64,000 nt of DNA from Alishewanella jeotgali KCTC 22429 (GTDB lineage: Bacteria; Pseudomonadota; Gammaproteobacteria; Enterobacterales; Alteromonadaceae): the NCBI RefSeq assembly GCF_000245735.1, contig NZ_AHTH01000037.1, positions 62,001 through 126,000 on the forward strand, read 5' to 3'. Below, piece after piece: positions 43,534 to 53,273 of the stretch (positions are counted from its first letter, which is position 1; each line of letters begins with the position of its first letter). The translations under genes and the position numbers were made by a program. The notes beneath the pieces were generated by a model. It did no database searches. It was not told the origin of the DNA and saw nothing but the letters and a program-made list of their open reading frames with translations.

Positions 43534-43723
43534 GTGCGCTAATTGGCTAAATGCTTGAAAATGCAGGCCTTGGCTGCAGGCGTCTACTCACTTTGTCTGA
43601 AGGTGTACTCTGGCTGGGGAAAAGGGGGTAGCCCAAGTATCCCCGTAGATTTGGCAAGCGGATTTTTCTGCAGGAAAGGCGCTGGCGGGTTAAGCTTAGA
43701 ACAGACAGTAGTGGGAGTTTCAG

Positions 43724-45505
43724 ATGCGCACCTTTTCAATTGTTACCCGGATCAATATCGCTCTGGCCTGTATCGTGACGTTGGCGTTATCAACGATGAT
43801 GGTGTCGTATTGGTTGTCGGATAAGGCTGACAGCGATGCGCATGCAGTTAATGTTGCCGGCTCGCTGCGGATGCAAAGCTATCGCCTGGCCTGGTTAACG
43901 CTGCAACAGGACGTCACTAAACTGCAAAGAGCCAATGAGCAATTTGCCAGCAGTTGGCAGCATCCGGTTTTTCAGCGTTTTTTGCATCAGCCAGACATTC
44001 TGCAAAAATACCAGAGTGCTTTTCAGCATTGGCAACAGTTGGCGCCTGCGCTGGAGTCTGGCGCCGTCCCTCCAGCCGAATTGGAAGCCGGCCTGGCCGA
44101 GCAGGTCAGATTGTTGGATGAGCTGGTGCTGGTGATCCAGCAGGATGCAGAGCAAAAGGTTAAGGCGTTTCGCTCGGTGCAGGTTATTGCGGTGATGGCC
44201 ACCATCTTGCTGTCGATCATCGTCATGTATTGGCTGAAGGTGATGGTGGAGGAGCCGTTAAAAGAGTTGATCCGCGGTGCCCGGCGTATTGCGCAGGGCG
44301 ACTTTACTCACCGTATCACGCCGCAGCATCAGGATGAGCTCGGGATGTTGGCTACCAGCTTTAATAAGATGAATACGGCCATTGGTTATATGTACGGCAA
44401 TCTGGAAAAGCGGGTGGAAGAGCAAACGGCAGAGCTGACCCAAACCAATACGACCCTGAAATTTCTATATAACACCGCGCAGCGGATCAGCGAACATACC
44501 TCAGAGTATCAGGACTTTTCCGAGATCATCAGCCAACTGCGCAGTATTACCGGCCTGGCAGATATCGAGCTCTGTCTGTTTACTGAGCAAGGAAATCAAC
44601 CTTACCTGCAAATTCATGCCGACAGCCTGGCGGATCCCTGTGCGGCTGAAAACTGTGGCGACTGTTTAACTGAGACATTGAGCCGGCAGCAGTGTCAGGT
44701 GCACAACTTTGTGTTGCAGCGGGAGAGACATAAATATGGCGTTCTGGTCGTGCGGCTGAACGCCTCAGAGAAGATGTTGTTATGGCAACAACAGCTGGTG
44801 ATGGCCATTGCCGATCAACTGGCTTTGGCGCTGAGTTTAAAATCAGAAGAAGAGCAGGTGCGGCGGTTAGCGCTGATGCAGGAGCGTACGGTCATAGCGC
44901 GCGAGTTACATGATTCACTGGCGCAGGCCTTGTCCTATCTGAAAATTCAGGTGACCCGGCTCAATAAAGCCATTAACAAGGATGACCGTCTGGTGATGCA
45001 GGATGTGTCAGCAGAGCTGAAAAGTGGCCTCGACGCCGCTTACCGGCAGTTACGGGAGCTGTTAACCACTTTCCGTCTGAAAGTCGATGGTGCTGGTTTG
45101 CTCAGTGCACTGCAGACCACCGTCAGCCAGTTAAGCGAACAGTCGGGCTTACAGATCCGGTTGGATTATCAGCTGGCGAATGTGCCGCTGGCGCCGCATG
45201 AAGAAATTCATTTACTGCAGATTATCCGCGAAGCCAGCCAGAATGCGGTGCACCACAGTCAGGGGCAGAACCTGACCATTAGCCTGCAGCAGGATGGGCA
45301 AAAGTATATTTTACTGGCGGTGGAGGATGACGGTGTCGGGATCCCGGATAAAGCCGAAAAACTTAATCATTATGGTTTAGCCATTATTCAGGAACGAAGC
45401 AAACATCTGGCCGGGGAGATCAGTATCCGACGCCGGCCAGAGGGCGGCACTGGGGTATACTTCCGCTTCTTACCGGAATACCTGCAGCAACCGAAAACAG
45501 CCTGA
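43724..45505 (+). CDS. narX: nitrate/nitrite sensor histidine kinase NarX
   Basis: 593-residue membrane kinase. Two helices (about 8-30 and 152-170) flank a periplasmic four-helix sensor domain with the nitrate-binding P-box VAGSLRMQSYRLAW (44-57). HAMP follows (about 172-225), then a signalling helix, a GAF-like module with a Cys cluster (CAAENCGDC, 306-314, plus C324), a HisKA_3 domain with H396 in ARELHDSLAQ, and the ATPase domain. It is divergent from narGHJI; its partner NarL is encoded at 47497, beyond narK. Confidence 0.95.
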   Translation: MRTFSIVTRINIALACIVTLALSTMMVSYWLSDKADSDAHAVNVAGSLRMQSYRLAWLTLQQDVTKLQRANEQFASSWQHPVFQRFLHQPDILQKYQSAFQHWQQLAPALESGAVPPAELEAGLAEQVRLLDELVLVIQQDAEQKVKAFRSVQVIAVMATILLSIIVMYWLKVMVEEPLKELIRGARRIAQGDFTHRITPQHQDELGMLATSFNKMNTAIGYMYGNLEKRVEEQTAELTQTNTTLKFLYNTAQRISEHTSEYQDFSEIISQLRSITGLADIELCLFTEQGNQPYLQIHADSLADPCAAENCGDCLTETLSRQQCQVHNFVLQRERHKYGVLVVRLNASEKMLLWQQQLVMAIADQLALALSLKSEEEQVRRLALMQERTVIARELHDSLAQALSYLKIQVTRLNKAINKDDRLVMQDVSAELKSGLDAAYRQLRELLTTFRLKVDGAGLLSALQTTVSQLSEQSGLQIRLDYQLANVPLAPHEEIHLLQIIREASQNAVHHSQGQNLTISLQQDGQKYILLAVEDDGVGIPDKAEKLNHYGLAIIQERSKHLAGEISIRRRPEGGTGVYFRFLPEYLQQPKTA

Positions 45506-45513
45506 AAAAAAGC

Positions 45514-45545
45514 GCAGCCCTGTTGAGGGCTGCGCCTTGCATGCT
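45514..45545 (-). terminator. terminator between narX and narK
   Basis: GCGCAGCCCT and AGGGCTGCGC form a perfect 10-bp stem with a GTTG loop. On the minus strand it is followed by a run of seven T, ideal for narK; it may also stop narX transcripts. Confidence 0.88.
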
Positions 45546-45556
45546 CGCAGACAAGC

Positions 45557-47173
45557 TTAAGGGTTATAAAACTCGCCACTTTTCCGCAGGTAGAAGAACC
45601 AGTTTAGTACCAGACACAGCGCATAGAAGATGGCAAAGCCAAGCATCGCGTATTCCGGGGTTGCAGCTTTGATCTGCTCACCAAATACCTGTGGAATATA
45701 GAAGGCACCGTAGGCGGCGACGGCAGAGGTCCAGCCCAGCACCGGCCCGGCTTGTTCTTTTGGAAACACCACAGCAATGGTTTTAAAGGTTGACGCATTA
45801 CCAATGCCGCTGGCGGCAAACAATAGCAGGAAAATCAGGAAGAACGGCATAAAGTACTGCTCTGGTGTTGCCGATTGATAAGCCTGCTGCATAAAGAAGG
45901 CGGCACCTAAGGCTGCCAGTACCATCACCACGGCACAGATCTGGGTAACCAGAGCACCACCTAAACGATCTGAGATCCAACCACCCACTGGCCGGATTAA
46001 GGCGCCGATAAAGGGGGCGATCCAGGCATAGGTCAGGGCGCTGGGACCATTCGGATTTGGAGTGTTGTGGGTCATCACGCCATCTACCATCAGGTGGCTG
46101 TAGCCAAAGATCACCTGGATCGACAACGGCAGCGCGGCGGCAAAACCGATAAAGGAACCAAAGGTCATGACATACAGAATGCTCATGACCCAGGTGTGCT
46201 TATTATTGAAAATCTTATACTGCCGGTCCAGACTGGCACGGATGGCGCCCGGCAATACTTTCAGCGCCAGTACTGTGGCCATTGGCACCAGCACTAATAC
46301 CAGTTCTTTCGGAATACTAAAGCCGGAGCCATTGGCACTGGCCGGTAGAATCAGCCATAAACCAATTACCGAGGCGATCAAGCCAATGCCATACATCGCC
46401 AGCTGAATGGAGAAGGAACCGACGGCGCTCGGTAGCTTAGGTGTTACCTCTTCAGTATTGATGTTATTCATGCCAAACCAGATGGCAAAGGCCAGCGGGA
46501 TTAACAGCAATAGCCATAAGAAACCGCCATTCTGGATCCAGGTTTCACTTCCAGCCGGGATACTCCCAATCAGGGTACCACTGGCCTTTTGCAGGATCAT
46601 CGGCTCACCGCCACCGACCAGGGTAAAGGCACCAAAGGTCATAAATAGCGGGATCAGGATCTGCATGGTGGTGACACCAAAGTTACCCAGGCCGGCATTC
46701 ATGCCCAGCGCTAAACCTTGCTGTTTTTTCGGGAAGAAGAAGCTGATATTCGACATTGAAGCGGCAAAGTTACCACCACCGATGCCGGATAATAAGGCCA
46801 TCAACTGAAACACCCAGAACGGTGTATTGGGATCCTGTAATGCGATGCCGGTGCCAAACGCTGGGATCATCAATAAGCTGGTGGTAAGGAAAATGGTATA
46901 GCGCCCACCACAGAGCCGGACAAAGAAGCTGGCCGGAATGCGCAAGGTCGCGCCACTTAAGCCAGCGATTGCTGCCAGGGTAAAGAGCTCCGAGGCGGAA
47001 TACGGAAACCCAAGATTTAGCATCTGAACACTAATGATGCTCCACATCATCCAGACCGCGAACCCACAGAGCAGGCTGGGTATAGAGATCCATAGATTGC
47101 GGGTAGCGATGCCACGCCCGCTTTGTTGCCAGAAGTTTTCATCTTCCGGTTGCCACCTTTTTAAATCTGACAT
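45557..47173 (-). CDS. narK: nitrate/nitrite antiporter NarK
   Basis: 538-residue major facilitator closest to E. coli NarK/NarU (shared WRPED-like start WQPEDENFWQQ, ATRNLWISIPSLL, ANFASSM-like NFAASMSNISFFFPKKQQG, and ATFGSFIGF). Twelve membrane segments. It is about 75 residues longer than E. coli NarK; the extra length is mainly in loops around residues 180-280. It exchanges nitrate for nitrite. Divergent from narL, with a NarL pair about 120 bp upstream. Confidence 0.93.
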   Translation of the reverse strand: MSDLKRWQPEDENFWQQSGRGIATRNLWISIPSLLCGFAVWMMWSIISVQMLNLGFPYSASELFTLAAIAGLSGATLRIPASFFVRLCGGRYTIFLTTSLLMIPAFGTGIALQDPNTPFWVFQLMALLSGIGGGNFAASMSNISFFFPKKQQGLALGMNAGLGNFGVTTMQILIPLFMTFGAFTLVGGGEPMILQKASGTLIGSIPAGSETWIQNGGFLWLLLLIPLAFAIWFGMNNINTEEVTPKLPSAVGSFSIQLAMYGIGLIASVIGLWLILPASANGSGFSIPKELVLVLVPMATVLALKVLPGAIRASLDRQYKIFNNKHTWVMSILYVMTFGSFIGFAAALPLSIQVIFGYSHLMVDGVMTHNTPNPNGPSALTYAWIAPFIGALIRPVGGWISDRLGGALVTQICAVVMVLAALGAAFFMQQAYQSATPEQYFMPFFLIFLLLFAASGIGNASTFKTIAVVFPKEQAGPVLGWTSAVAAYGAFYIPQVFGEQIKAATPEYAMLGFAIFYALCLVLNWFFYLRKSGEFYNP

Positions 47174-47287
47174 CAGTTAACTCCTGTTTTTCGGCAGAGT
47201 GCTTACTGTTGCAAGTGTGATTGGCGACGGCGACTGACACAATGTGCCTAAGGAGTTAGCCAGGCAGCTGTGCCAGCTTAATGGGGG

Positions 47288-47303
47288 TACCTCAAAAGTG
47301 GTA
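47288..47303. promoter_or_regulatory. NarL 7-2-7 site between narK and narL
   Basis: TACCTCA-AA-AGTGGTA is an inverted NarL heptamer pair, centred 122 bp from the narK start and about 200 bp from narL, so narK is the likelier target. Confidence 0.8.
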
Positions 47304-47416
47304 GTGCGGTGGAAATCAATACAGTTATCTGATTAAAAACAATAATATAGACAGAGTTTTGCCAGGGGCTACTCCACTAGTACCAACCTTGGCTACAGGT
47401 GGTAGCCGCCATTAGT

Positions 47417-47430
47417 ATGATGTACATCAA
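47417..47430. promoter_or_regulatory. FNR/Anr box of narL
   Basis: ATGATGTACATCAA differs from the FNR consensus only in the first base. A -10 element TAATAT at 47455-47460 predicts a start near 47466, with the box at about -42. Confidence 0.8.
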
Positions 47431-47496
47431 AGTATCAAGCCGTTGGATCTAGGCTAATATGGGTAGAGCCGCAGGGCCGGCAGTCAGGAGCTAGTT

Positions 47497-48150
47497 ATGT
47501 CAGAGCAAATTTCCAGCGTAATGCTGGTTGATGATCACCCTTTATTACGCAAAGGCTTAAAGCAGTTGCTGGCGTTAGAAGACGAATTAGAGGTGATAGC
47601 GGAAGCCAGTAATGGTCAGGATGCAATTAAACTGGCGGCAGAACTGGATCCGGACCTGATTATTCTTGATCTGAATATGCAGGGTATGGATGGGCTGGAA
47701 ACCTTAAAACGGATGCGTGATGAAGGCGTGACGTCCCGCATCGTGATGCTGACGGTATCGGATGCCGATGAAGATATTGTCAAAGCCATCAGTAATGGCG
47801 CCGATGGCTATTTGTTAAAAGATACCGATCCGGAAGTGTTACTGGATCAAATTAAAAAAGCGCTGGACGGCAAAATGGTGTTAAGTGAAGCCATTACCCA
47901 GGTGCTGGCCACTGCCTTGCGCCGGCCGCAGGCAAAAACGCCGGCTGAGCTAAACAGTTTAACCAACCGCGAATATGAAATTTTGCATCTGATTGCCAAA
48001 GGAATGAGCAATAAAGTGATTGCCCGCGAACTGAATATCTCTGATGGTACCGTAAAGGTACATGTTAAACATCTGCTGAAAAAGCTGGGCTTACGCTCAC
48101 GGGTTGAGGCCGCCGTCTGGATGGTTAACCAGCAGGGCGGCAAGCTATGA
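47497..48150 (+). CDS. narL: nitrate/nitrite response regulator NarL
   Basis: 217-residue regulator with a receiver domain (D12-D13, phospho-acceptor D58, Lys in LLKDTD) and a LuxR-type helix-turn-helix (about 150-215, LTNREYEILHLIAKGMSNKVIARELNIS region). It is the natural reader of the eight heptamer pairs in this window. The stop overlaps the moeA start by ATGA, which couples the regulator to cofactor synthesis. Confidence 0.95.
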   Translation: MSEQISSVMLVDDHPLLRKGLKQLLALEDELEVIAEASNGQDAIKLAAELDPDLIILDLNMQGMDGLETLKRMRDEGVTSRIVMLTVSDADEDIVKAISNGADGYLLKDTDPEVLLDQIKKALDGKMVLSEAITQVLATALRRPQAKTPAELNSLTNREYEILHLIAKGMSNKVIARELNISDGTVKVHVKHLLKKLGLRSRVEAAVWMVNQQGGKL

Positions 48151-49367
48151 CAGCGAGCCTTTTGCTGCCGGTGGCGGATGCCCTGGCGCAGATGTTGGCA
48201 CAGGTCAGCCCCGTCAGTGAGATTGAGCAGGTGCCACTGGCGCAGGCGCTGGACCGGGTACTGGCAGAGCCGGTGCTGGCCAGTTTTGATGTGCCGGGCT
48301 ACGACAACTCAGCGATGGATGGCTATGCGGTGCGGGCGGCTGAGGTCAAAGCCGGGCAAGCGTTAACACTGCAAGGTTCGGCGCTGGCTGGCCATGCCTT
48401 TGCTGCTGCGTTAGCGCCACAAAGCTGCGTGCGGATTATGACCGGTGCCGTACTGCCGGCGGGTGCCGATACGGTCATTATGCAGGAGCAGGTACGGCTG
48501 CAAGATGGCAAAGTTATCGCAGATTTTGTGCCGAAAGTGGGTGAAAATGTACGGAAAGCTGGCGAAGATCTAAAAAATGGGCAGCAGGTGCTCAGTGCTG
48601 GTTGCCGGTTAACCGCGCCACAATTAGGCCTATTGGCGTCGCTGGGTATTGCTAATGTGGCGGTCAGGCGTAAGCTTAAGATTGCCATCTTCTCCACAGG
48701 TGATGAACTGGTATTACCGGGACAGCCGTTACCGGAAGGTCATATCTATGACAGCAACCGGGTAGTATTGCGCGCCATGCTGCAACGCCTTGGGGTCGAG
48801 GTGTTGGATCTGGGCTTATTGCCGGATCAGCCAGCAGCAATTCGTTCTGCGTTTCAAAGCGCGATGCGCGATGCCGATGTGCTGATTACCAGTGCCGGCG
48901 TCTCGGTTGGCGATGCCGACTATACGCGGCAAATGCTGTCTGAACTGGGCCAGGTGAATTTCTGGAAAGTGGCGATTAAACCCGGCAAACCTTTTGCCTT
49001 TGGTAAATTGGAAAACTGTTGGTTTTTTGGTTTGCCCGGTAATCCGGTGGCGGCTGTGGTGACGCTGGATCAACTGGTTCAGCCGGTGCTGCTAAAGCTG
49101 GCCGGTGCTGCCGTCTCGCCAGCCAACCAACTCACAGCAGTGACGACTGTTACCTTAAAAAAACAGCCAGGTCGCGCGGATTATCAGCGTGGTTACTATT
49201 GGGCCACTGCCGAGGGGCTGTTCGTAAAAACCTTGGGTAGCCAAAGCTCAGGTATGCTGAGCTCCATCGCCAATGCCAATTGCTATATCGTGCTGCCGCA
49301 AGACAGCGGCAGTGTTGCCAGCGGTGAAGCCGTAACCATTCAGCCCTTTGGTCAGTTGTTACAGTAG
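48147..49367 (+). CDS. moeA: molybdopterin molybdenumtransferase MoeA
   Basis: 406-residue enzyme that inserts molybdate into adenylated molybdopterin. The N-terminal DNSAMDGYAVR motif, RIMTGAVLPAGAD, and the MogA-like domain with SAGVSVGDADYT and FGLPGNPVA are all present. It overlaps narL by ATGA. Other Moco genes lie on the opposite strand downstream. Confidence 0.95.
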   Translation: MTASLLLPVADALAQMLAQVSPVSEIEQVPLAQALDRVLAEPVLASFDVPGYDNSAMDGYAVRAAEVKAGQALTLQGSALAGHAFAAALAPQSCVRIMTGAVLPAGADTVIMQEQVRLQDGKVIADFVPKVGENVRKAGEDLKNGQQVLSAGCRLTAPQLGLLASLGIANVAVRRKLKIAIFSTGDELVLPGQPLPEGHIYDSNRVVLRAMLQRLGVEVLDLGLLPDQPAAIRSAFQSAMRDADVLITSAGVSVGDADYTRQMLSELGQVNFWKVAIKPGKPFAFGKLENCWFFGLPGNPVAAVVTLDQLVQPVLLKLAGAAVSPANQLTAVTTVTLKKQPGRADYQRGYYWATAEGLFVKTLGSQSSGMLSSIANANCYIVLPQDSGSVASGEAVTIQPFGQLLQ

Positions 49368-49458
49368 ATCCAATCTGGCATTAGTGCACAGCTGCGCTAA
49401 GCTTTAAAGCGTTTTAGTCAGTAAGCCGTTTTAGTGGCGTCGCCGCTGTTTAATCCAG

Positions 49459-50598
49459 TTAATCCAGTGCGACGGCTTTAATCTGCGCAAAGAGTGCTTG
49501 GCCAGGCGTTAAGGCCAGCCGCTGTGCCGATTGCCGGGTTAGCAGCGCTTGTAGCGGCTGATCCGCCACCTCAAGCTGCACTAGAACTTCTGCCGGGTGC
49601 GCAGCAGCCTGAATAGCGATGATCCTGACGGCCAGCTGATTAGTGACCGAGCTGTCTGCCAGTGGCTTAAGGCTTAAGGCGACATCGCGTGCCAGGATCC
49701 GCAGCCGGTAACTGCCGTTCGCAGTCGGCGAGCTAACAGGCGCAGGCACTTGCAGTAATTGGCCACCCACAATGAGCTGTAGCATAAAGTGCTGACAGCT
49801 CTGATAGACTGCCGTTAATACCGACATGGCACCACAGGCGGCGAACTCCGGCTGCAGCAGTTGCTGTGCCAGCGGGCCACGGCTGATTACCCGCCCATCC
49901 TGCAGTAACAGCAAGTGATCGGCCAGTTTTACCACATCTTCTAATTGATGACTTACCAGTAGCATCGGCATCTTCAGCTCACGGGCCACTTTTTGTAAAA
50001 AAGGTAAAATTTCCTGCCGGCTTTGCTGGTCCAGCGACGCCAGCGGTTCATCCAACAGCAGCAGCTGCGGCTGGCTGAGTAAGGCCCGCCCCAATGCTAC
50101 CCGCTGCCGCTGGCCGCCGGAGAGTTGGCCTGGCGCTTGCGTCAGCAATGGGTCTAATTCCAGTAAGTCGATAACATCAGCCGGCTGCAGCTGAACCAGC
50201 AGGCGGTTGGCTCGCCGCTGATAGCCAAACAGCAGGTTTTGCTGCACATTTAAATGCGGCAGCAAACTGCTTTCCTGAAACACCATGCCAATGCGCCTTT
50301 GATGCACTGGCATAAAGGTGTCTGCGGTTTGCCAGGGCTGCTCAGCAAAATGGATCCGGGCTGTCGGGTGGCGATCCAGGCCGGCGATAGCGCGCAGCAG
50401 CGTGGTTTTACCGCAGCCGGAGCGGCCAAATAGCGCAGTGACGCCTTGCAGCGGGATTTGCTCGTTAAGTTGCAGCCTAAAGTTCTGCTGCTGCACCAGC
50501 AAATCGACAGTCAGCACACCCGCATCTTGCCTGCTTGCCGCCTTGGCAGGCGCGGCGGAGGCAGGGGAACACCAGCGGCTTGGCCAGAACGACATCAT
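49459..50598 (-). CDS. modC: molybdate ABC transporter ATP-binding protein ModC
   Basis: 379-residue ATPase with Walker A GRSGCGKTT, signature LSGGQRQRVALGRALL, Walker B LLLLDEPLAS and a C-terminal TOBE (molybdate-binding) region from about 305. The frame starting at ATG 50598 overlaps the modB stop by ATGA but adds about 28 residues before the usual start of ModC; a GTG near 50517 is an alternative. Last gene of the moa-mod operon. Confidence 0.92.
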   Translation of the reverse strand: MMSFWPSRWCSPASAAPAKAASRQDAGVLTVDLLVQQQNFRLQLNEQIPLQGVTALFGRSGCGKTTLLRAIAGLDRHPTARIHFAEQPWQTADTFMPVHQRRIGMVFQESSLLPHLNVQQNLLFGYQRRANRLLVQLQPADVIDLLELDPLLTQAPGQLSGGQRQRVALGRALLSQPQLLLLDEPLASLDQQSRQEILPFLQKVARELKMPMLLVSHQLEDVVKLADHLLLLQDGRVISRGPLAQQLLQPEFAACGAMSVLTAVYQSCQHFMLQLIVGGQLLQVPAPVSSPTANGSYRLRILARDVALSLKPLADSSVTNQLAVRIIAIQAAAHPAEVLVQLEVADQPLQALLTRQSAQRLALTPGQALFAQIKAVALD

Positions 50599-51284
50599 AG
50601 GCTGACCTCGCGTTCCAGACGGCGGTTCAGGCCATAGACAATAAACAGCACCATAAAGGCGGTGACTAACAGACCGAGTGATAACTGATGAGCCTGGCTG
50701 TAGTTCATCGCTTCGGTATGATCGTAAATTAACACCGATAACACCTGGGTTTCACCGGGAATACTGCCACCGAGCATCAGGATCACGCCAAATTCGCCCA
50801 GCGTATGAGCAAAGGTCAGGGTCGCAGCAACGACAAAGCCGCCGCGGCAAAGTGGCAGTACCACATTAAAAAACTGATCCCATTGATTGGCACCCAGAGT
50901 CGCGGCAACCTCCAGTGGTCGTTGTCCCATGCGGCGAAACGCTTCCAACAGCGGCTGCACTGTAAAAGGTAGGGAGTAAATCACTGAGCCGATTAGGATA
51001 CCGCTAAAACTAAAGGCCAGATGGCGCAGCCCCAGAGCTTCCAGCGTGCTGCCGATAGCGCCGTGCGGCCCCAGTAATAGCAATAGATAAAAACCCAGTA
51101 CCGTTGGTGGCAGCACCAACGGCAAGGCAACCAGAGCCTGAATAGCCGTGCGCCAGCGGCTTTGTGCCTGCGCCAGCCAGAACGCCAGCGGTGTGCCGAT
51201 AAGCAGTAAGATCAGCGTGGTATAAAAACACAGTTTCAGGGTGACCTGAATGGCTAGCCAGTCCTCTGGCGCCAGGTTAAGCAT
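50595..51284 (-). CDS. modB: molybdate ABC transporter permease ModB
   Basis: 229-residue permease with five membrane segments and the EAA-type loop (EAFRRMGQRPLEVAATLGA). I choose ATG 51284 (GGAG upstream, overlapping the modA end) rather than the 35-residue longer frame, because alignment to ModB starts there. Confidence 0.93.
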   Translation of the reverse strand: MLNLAPEDWLAIQVTLKLCFYTTLILLLIGTPLAFWLAQAQSRWRTAIQALVALPLVLPPTVLGFYLLLLLGPHGAIGSTLEALGLRHLAFSFSGILIGSVIYSLPFTVQPLLEAFRRMGQRPLEVAATLGANQWDQFFNVVLPLCRGGFVVAATLTFAHTLGEFGVILMLGGSIPGETQVLSVLIYDHTEAMNYSQAHQLSLGLLVTAFMVLFIVYGLNRRLEREVSL

Positions 51285-52053
51285 CGCCGGGCTCCACTGC
51301 AGTACTAAGCCCGGGTTGTTCAAAACCATATTGCTGCAGAATAGCCAGGACCGCGGCACTTTGCATAAAGGCGACAAAGTGCCAGGCACTGGCTTTGGCC
51401 TCGCCTTTACGGGTGATGGTGTAAGCCTGGGTCAGGGGTTGATGCAACTCTGCCGGGATCAGCTGATAGCCGTGCCGGGCCAGCTCGGGAAATTTCGCCA
51501 GCGATAAGGCAATAATGGCGATCTCTGCGCCGCCGCTCTGTGCCAGCTGCGCGGTTTGCGCAATATTTTCGCCATAAACTAATTTGGGTTGCAGCGTCTG
51601 CCAGACGCCGGCGGCGATTAATGCCTCCTGGGCACGCTGACCGTAAGGGGCATGACTGGGCTGGGCAATCGCCAATCGGCGTAGCGCTAGTTGTGGCAGC
51701 TCGGTTAAGCTAATGCCGCTCATATTCTGGCGTGGACTCCACAGCACAATCCGCCCCTGGGCATAAAGTTGCGGCGCCAGTACGGCCAGCCCTTCCTGAT
51801 ACAATTGCTGCGGAAACTGGATATCGGCAGAGAAGAACACATCATAGGGTGCGCCATGGCGGATCTGGGTGGTCATCTTGCCACTGGAGCCATAAATCAC
51901 CCGGATCTCTGTCTGTGGCTGTTGTTGGCGATACAGGCTTAAGATCTCGTCCAGTGCATAACGCAGATCGGAGGCGGCGGCTATGGTCAGCCGTTCGCTG
52001 GCATAAAGTGGCAAGGCGAAACCCAAACAAAGCAAGCACAGGACTCTTAGCAT
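51277..52053 (-). CDS. modA: periplasmic molybdate-binding protein ModA
   Basis: 258-residue substrate-binding protein with a signal peptide (cleavage after LYAS) and the mature start LTIAAASDLRYAL typical of ModA, plus YGSSGKMTTQI. It lies 3 bp after moaE and overlaps modB. Confidence 0.93.
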   Translation of the reverse strand: MLRVLCLLCLGFALPLYASERLTIAAASDLRYALDEILSLYRQQQPQTEIRVIYGSSGKMTTQIRHGAPYDVFFSADIQFPQQLYQEGLAVLAPQLYAQGRIVLWSPRQNMSGISLTELPQLALRRLAIAQPSHAPYGQRAQEALIAAGVWQTLQPKLVYGENIAQTAQLAQSGGAEIAIIALSLAKFPELARHGYQLIPAELHQPLTQAYTITRKGEAKASAWHFVAFMQSAAVLAILQQYGFEQPGLSTAVEPGDA

Positions 52054-52056
52054 CGG

Positions 52057-52506
52057 CTACTCCCAACGCTGTAATGCGACGTGATCGCTGACTTTCGCCG
52101 CAACCCAGTATTCGCCGTTGGACGTGTGTTCTTTTTTCCAGAACGGTGCGCGGTTTTTCAGGTAATCCATAATAAATTCGGCTGCCGCAAAGCCGGCAGC
52201 CCGATGCGCACTGGCGACGCCGACAAACACGATTTGCTCGTTGGGCAACAGGGTGCCTACCCGATGGATAATGGTGACTGTGCCCAGTTGCCAGCGCTGC
52301 TGCGCCTCTGTTGCGATCTGGATTAACGCCTGCTCGGTCATGCCCGGATAATGTTCCAGCGTCATGCGTAGTAGCTGTGTCTCAGTCAGCTCCCGCACCA
52401 GGCCACTAAAGGTGACGACGGCGCCGCAGCGGGCTTCCTGCCGCAGCAGCTCGTATTCGCTGGCAACCGAAAAGTCCTGTTGTTGTACCTGTATTCGCAG
52501 CGTCAT
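52057..52506 (-). CDS. moaE: molybdopterin synthase catalytic subunit MoaE
   Basis: 149-residue large subunit of molybdopterin synthase. The motifs VVTFSGLVRE, LEHYPGMTE, HRVGTL and KNRAPFWKKE (with catalytic Lys) match E. coli MoaE. It is 1 bp after moaD. Confidence 0.95.
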   Translation of the reverse strand: MTLRIQVQQQDFSVASEYELLRQEARCGAVVTFSGLVRELTETQLLRMTLEHYPGMTEQALIQIATEAQQRWQLGTVTIIHRVGTLLPNEQIVFVGVASAHRAAGFAAAEFIMDYLKNRAPFWKKEHTSNGEYWVAAKVSDHVALQRWE

Positions 52507-52507
52507 G

Positions 52508-52759
52508 CTAGCCTCCGGTCACCGGCGGAAAGAATGCCAGTTCATCGCCGGCAGCAACCGGATGCGATAACGTTACCAGTTGTTGATTCACTGCACAGAG
52601 CAGCTCAGCGTCTGCCAGGTGTTGCTGCCAAAGTGCGGATTGACCGGCCAGCCTGTCCAGCACCTGGCGCGCTGTGAGTACCTGCCCCTGCAGATCCAGG
52701 CTGGTATTGGCGCAAGCCAAACGTTCACGCAGGGCGGCAAAAAATAAAATTTTAAGCAT
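52508..52759 (-). CDS. moaD: molybdopterin synthase sulfur carrier subunit MoaD
   Basis: 83-residue ubiquitin-like carrier ending in FFPPVTGG; the C-terminal Gly-Gly is the site adenylated by MoeB and thiocarboxylated. I place the start at ATG 52759, overlapping the moaC end; the longer frame adds 33 residues without family similarity. Confidence 0.93.
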   Translation of the reverse strand: MLKILFFAALRERLACANTSLDLQGQVLTARQVLDRLAGQSALWQQHLADAELLCAVNQQLVTLSHPVAAGDELAFFPPVTGG

Positions 52760-53273
52760 CGGTGCTCTCCCATGCAGATTGGTACTGCTGTAACTCAGGT
52801 TGATATTGGTAGTGACCGGATTTACCCCCGGTTTTTTCCAGCAAGCGCAAATCACCAATGGTCATTGTTTTATCTACCGCTTTACACATATCGTAAATCG
52901 TCAGGGCGGCGACACTGGCGGCGGTCAGGGCTTCCATCTCGACCCCAGTACTGCCGCTAAGCTGACAGCTGGCTTCGATACGGATCTGACCGGCGGCCGC
53001 ATCCAGCTGAAAATCGACACTGACTTTGCTTAACAGCAGCGGATGACAGAGCGGGATCAGGTCGCTGGTTTTTTTTGCCGCCATAATGCCAGCAATGCGG
53101 GCAGTGGCCAGCACATCGCCTTTTTTTAGCAGTGCCTGTTCAATCAGTCGGATTACCTCGGGGCGGGTTTGCACCAGGGCGCCGGCTCGGGCCAGGCGTT
53201 GGCTGTCGGCTTTAGTGCTAATATCAACCATGGCCGCCGCACCTTGTGGATCGAGATGGGTTAGGGTATTCAT
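52752..53273 (-). CDS. moaC: cyclic pyranopterin monophosphate synthase MoaC
   Basis: 173-residue enzyme that completes cPMP formation after MoaA. The motifs [20 protein letters not shown] and [19 protein letters not shown] match E. coli MoaC. It overlaps both neighbours. Confidence 0.96.
   Translation of the reverse strand: MNTLTHLDPQGAAAMVDISTKADSQRLARAGALVQTRPEVIRLIEQALLKKGDVLATARIAGIMAAKKTSDLIPLCHPLLLSKVSVDFQLDAAAGQIRIEASCQLSGSTGVEMEALTAASVAALTIYDMCKAVDKTMTIGDLRLLEKTGGKSGHYQYQPELQQYQSAWESTDA

Larger units (their letters stand above)
43382..43723. promoter_or_regulatory. narG / narX divergent control region
   Basis: This 342-bp gap has no credible gene. It contains the FNR box and NarL pair of narG (annotated separately), the narG -10 TATAGT on the minus strand at 43439-43444, and extra unpaired NarL-like heptamers (GGGGGTA at 43624-43630). 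The narX ribosome site is GGGAG before ATG 43724. Confidence 0.85.
47174..47496. promoter_or_regulatory. narK / narL divergent control region
   Basis: This 323-bp gap contains no credible gene. It holds a NarL pair and an FNR box (annotated separately), single NarL-like heptamers at 47370-47376 (TACTCCA) and a palindromic GGCTAC-AGGT-GGTAGCC near 47391-47407. On the narK side no convincing FNR box is visible. Confidence 0.8.

Noticed and set aside
49368-49458. Terminator between moeA and modC
   Set aside because: A weak hairpin (CGCT...AGCG followed by TTTTA near 49393-49414) is present but too short to support a confident call.
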